Assembly (NCBI GenBank): GCA_018524725.1
Contig: JAEUWP010000365.1
Span: 1 to 64,000 of the forward strand
Reading direction: 5' to 3'
Source of the DNA: Podaxis mareebaensis
Lineage: Eukaryota; Basidiomycota; Agaricomycetes; Agaricales; Agaricaceae
DNA length: 64,000 nucleotides
Below are positions 61,340 to 64,000 of this stretch, one piece after another. Every line of letters starts with the position of its first letter. The first letter of the stretch is position 1. The notes below the pieces were generated by a model. It saw only the letters and a program-made list of their open reading frames with translations, was not told the origin of the DNA and did not search any database. The translations under genes were made by a program, and so were the position numbers.

Positions 61340-63300
61340 GTCAGCTACAGCTCGCATCAAAAATGGCGAACTCCGTCTCACCTCGAAACGGCGAGGTGAA
61401 ACTTAGCCAGGGCGCACGAGGGATCAGTCCCCAAGCGCTCAGCGTCCACCCAAGCCGCCATTCCCAGGTAGATCCCTGTATGTTCTGGCGGTTCGGGGGC
61501 TTCTCCTAGGATTCACCCCGCCACTAGCACAGGCATTGATCGACTAGGGGAGCACAACGGTTGTGACCCTGAGAAAGGTCTCGTCAGAGGGCTGTCACCC
61601 TGATGGCTCGCCCCTCCAGGTAGACTTAAGGCTTACTCCCAGTTAAACTAACCATGAGGAGTGCAAAGGTCACTGCGCATGGCGACTCCCCAGCAGGCAG
61701 GTTGCTGGTTGGGTGGGACGCTTCCAGCCTGGGTTTTTAGCCCCACGAGGCCTTTAGCCCCGTGACTTTATCTTCACGGACCGGAGACGAGACTTTCGTC
61801 GGCCGGGATTTCGTCGGGGCCATATAATGACGGACGAAGGTGGATGTTTGGACTAGAAAATCCCATAGCGCCCATTACCATAAATAGCAGTACCACCCAT
61901 TGGGACAAACAGTATTTGGGTGGCTCATCATCCGGAACTCAGGAAACTCAAAGTTGAAACACCCTCCTGGAATCGATCTTTGCGGCTGAAATATTCACAA
62001 TGAGACTGGCGCTTGAACAACTAAATAAATTCAAACCCATCTGCATGCACTCAAGCTCAAACCAAGCTGTCAAGGGCACAAACCTATGTAAAGTGGGAAA
62101 ATTCCAGGTGGACGGAAACTTCAGCAAAGGAAAACCTAATACAACTCATCGCTTCCCTTAGGTCACACCTGGCCCCCGCTTTCTTCATTGCCCTGGACCA
62201 GGAGAGAACAACAGAAGCAAACACCCAGGTTAAAGAGCTAGCAAAAAAAGGCCTCCGGAAGAGAGGCATGAGTTCAATAAACATCCTCCACCCACATACT
62301 ACCCAAAGGGAGCAGCACTACACGCCATCATCCAAGCTGTCGTTTACAGGAACCTGACAGAAAACATGAAACCACACAAGGCTAAAACCTTGAAACAGAA
62401 GACTGAAAGAATCAAGAGTGAAATTAACTCCTTCCATGGCTTCACCCCCTATATAACTACAATTTGGCACTCACTAAAAGAAGTAAAACAATAGTGAGGA
62501 AGCATAAAAATTTTATATACAAAATGATAAAGGGAGTGTATAAGACCAGGGAATACTGGCTAAAAACAAACAGCAAAGAGCTGTGAGAAGGACTACTTAG
62601 AAAATCTTCAATGCCATGATAGAATCATGCAAGAGCACAGGAGATTGGTGAGATCACTGGTGGAGAGGGTGATGTTTCAGAGGCTGACTTACTGTTGATC
62701 CACCTTGTCCTCTCTGCAAGTTTTGAAGGTCCCCAATCTTGTGATTGATTACCTCACAACCATCAGTGAAACGGCTTAAAACTATTATTACATTTTGGTC
62801 TATGTATAGTATTTGAAAGATAAGATAGACATTAATAGCGAAAAAAAGCATTCGAAGCAGTATGTAAGGGCGTGCAATGTTTTCAGTGCTATAACAGCAT
62901 GGCTGAAACATTTGAACACGTTTCTTATGCCATTGAAACCTTTCGTTCAGAATGTATTGACCTAAAATGATGTTTTGGGTAGATATTCGTATTCAACATT
63001 TTTTGGGCATTCAAAGTATGAAAATTTTCGATTTTCTGGAATGATGAGCGACGATGTAAGATTAAAAAACATTGGCATAAAATACATGGGCATCTTAGAA
63101 TTAGTAGCGCTTAAATGGCTATATAGGCATCAGATCTCGCCAGTGTAGGAGAGATTGTAAGCCACTCATTGACCCTGGCAATCATTGGTTTATTATAGCC
63201 ACTCTAAATGTAGCAAGTCTTACAGTATGTACACTAAATTATCATTACAATATGTTTTCAAGGAGTCACGAGTGCAGAGAATTTCACGCTGTCGATACGA
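61340..63300. mobile_element. Possible degraded mobile element (type uncertain)
   Basis: Two abutting blocks differ sharply from the rest. 61340-61830 is GC-rich with many short inverted or repeated words (GCCCCACGAGGCCTTTAGCCCC; ACGAGACTTTCGTCGGCCGG; TTTCGTCGGGGCC), like the structured 5' end of a non-LTR element. 62000-63300 is strongly AT-rich. It holds broken coding-like sequence, the clearest piece at about 62287-62493 (+) reading HPPPTYYPKGAALHAIIQAV and continuing lysine-rich for 69 residues to a stop. No reverse transcriptase, endonuclease or transposase motif is visible and no terminal repeats were found. It may instead be a decayed gene. Confidence 0.35.
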
Positions 63301-63400
63301 GCAGAGAGACATTTGTTTGTCATTGTGTAGCAGGAATGGCAATGGTCAACTTGCAACTTGATACTGTTCCCGACACTCGCGACTCTTCCACCACTGCAGC

Positions 63401-63923
63401 ATGGATGTATTCGCACTAGCCAACCTGTAAGTAGGGATCGTTGTACAACTCAGCTAAATGCAGCTACTCACTGCCAAGTGCCAGATACTGCCGCCATTCG
63501 AATCGGATAATTTGTCGTCTCCAGTGCCAGGCCCAATCTGTCCAGAATATCAGTAAGTCAACAATTTCCTTGCAGCAAGCCACTGCTGAAAGGCGAATGC
63601 AAGACAACGAGGACAGCGGATATGAAGCAGAGGATGAACGAGAGGAACACTCACCTGGGCTTCGAGGGCGTGGGCTAGTCAAAAATCCTCTAGAGGACAA
63701 TGATAGTAATGAAGATATGCGTACATTGAGCAGGCGCAGTCACGATGGGAACAAGAGGGATGGGGACGAAGAGGAGAGTAGGAACAAAAAGGATGTGAAC
63801 AAGGAGGGGGGTGGAAACGAGGAGGATAACAGCGACTACGATGGTGGCAGTCGTGATGAACATGAGGATGGAGAAGGTGCTGGGGATGAAGACGACGGAT
63901 ACCTAGCGGACACAGAGGCCTAA
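63401..63923 (+). CDS. Acidic disordered hypothetical protein, weak support, about 156 aa
   Basis: A start MDVFALAN at 63401 can be spliced (63401-63426 to 63479-63923, 52-base GTAAGT...CCAAG intron) to a frame of 156 residues. After a short Cys/Arg-rich part (ARYCRHSNRIICRLQCQAQ) it is almost all Asp, Glu, Gly, Asn and Arg (DEEESRNKKDVNKEGGGNEE), ending GYLADTEA. No family is recognised. An upstream exon may be missing, and the frame could be chance in repetitive purine-rich DNA. It lies 76 bases from the right edge. Confidence 0.3.
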
Positions 63924-64000
63924 GGTATGTATGTTTCCCCACTCTCATACCCTCCCAAAGTGCTCAGAAACACGGTCCAGTCTTTAATCACTTGAGTGCC

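Noticed and set aside
63556..63578. 23-base GTAAGT...TTGCAG intron in the right-edge ORF
   Set aside because: Far too short for splicing, and removing it shifts the frame into a stop; reading through stays open.

Overview
The window is nuclear DNA of a filamentous basidiomycete, most likely an agaricomycete mushroom-former. The coding genes are cut by many short GT-AG introns (mostly 45-70 nt). Housekeeping proteins are of fungal type, and there are families typical of agaricomycetes: a DUF6699 protein, a large EF-hand/ZZ-finger protein, a B-type lectin and expanded cytochromes P450. All exon coordinates were read by hand from splice signals, frame and family knowledge; no search was run.

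Left part (1-16 kb), gene-dense: malate synthase MLS1 (+); a decaying copy of a large helical/EF-hand/ZZ-finger protein (+); a small protein with a probable nuclease-like fold and a frameshift (-); a LYAR-type nucleolar zinc-finger protein (+); the autophagy E2-like enzyme ATG3 (+); and the ribosome-biogenesis factor UTP25 (-), which converges on ATG3.

Middle part (16-29 kb), accessory: a single-domain mannose-type B-lectin (+), cytochrome P450 copy A (+), a DUF6699 protein (-) and the intact 1286-residue copy of the EF-hand/ZZ protein (-). Its N-terminus looks to me like the HeLo/MLKL type of four-helix bundle, which makes it the best candidate for an undescribed system, possibly a calcium-responsive membrane effector.

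28.5-47.6 kb is nearly empty. I support only one low-complexity protein gene (36.5-38.2 kb, -), one intron-containing tRNA-Lys(CUU) (46.6 kb, -) and a weak hypothetical gene (32.3-33.0 kb, -).

Right part (47.6-64 kb): the nucleolar GTPase NOG1 (+), cytochrome P450 copy B (-), a metal-dependent aminopeptidase P with a long N-terminal extension (-), a small two-span membrane protein (+), a stretch of 61.3-63.3 kb that looks like a degraded mobile element, and a weak acidic ORF at the right edge.

Two paralogous pairs, the EF-hand/ZZ proteins and the P450s, sit in opposite orientations within the window. LYAR, UTP25 and NOG1 all serve 60S or small-subunit assembly, but they are interspersed with unrelated genes and I infer no cluster.
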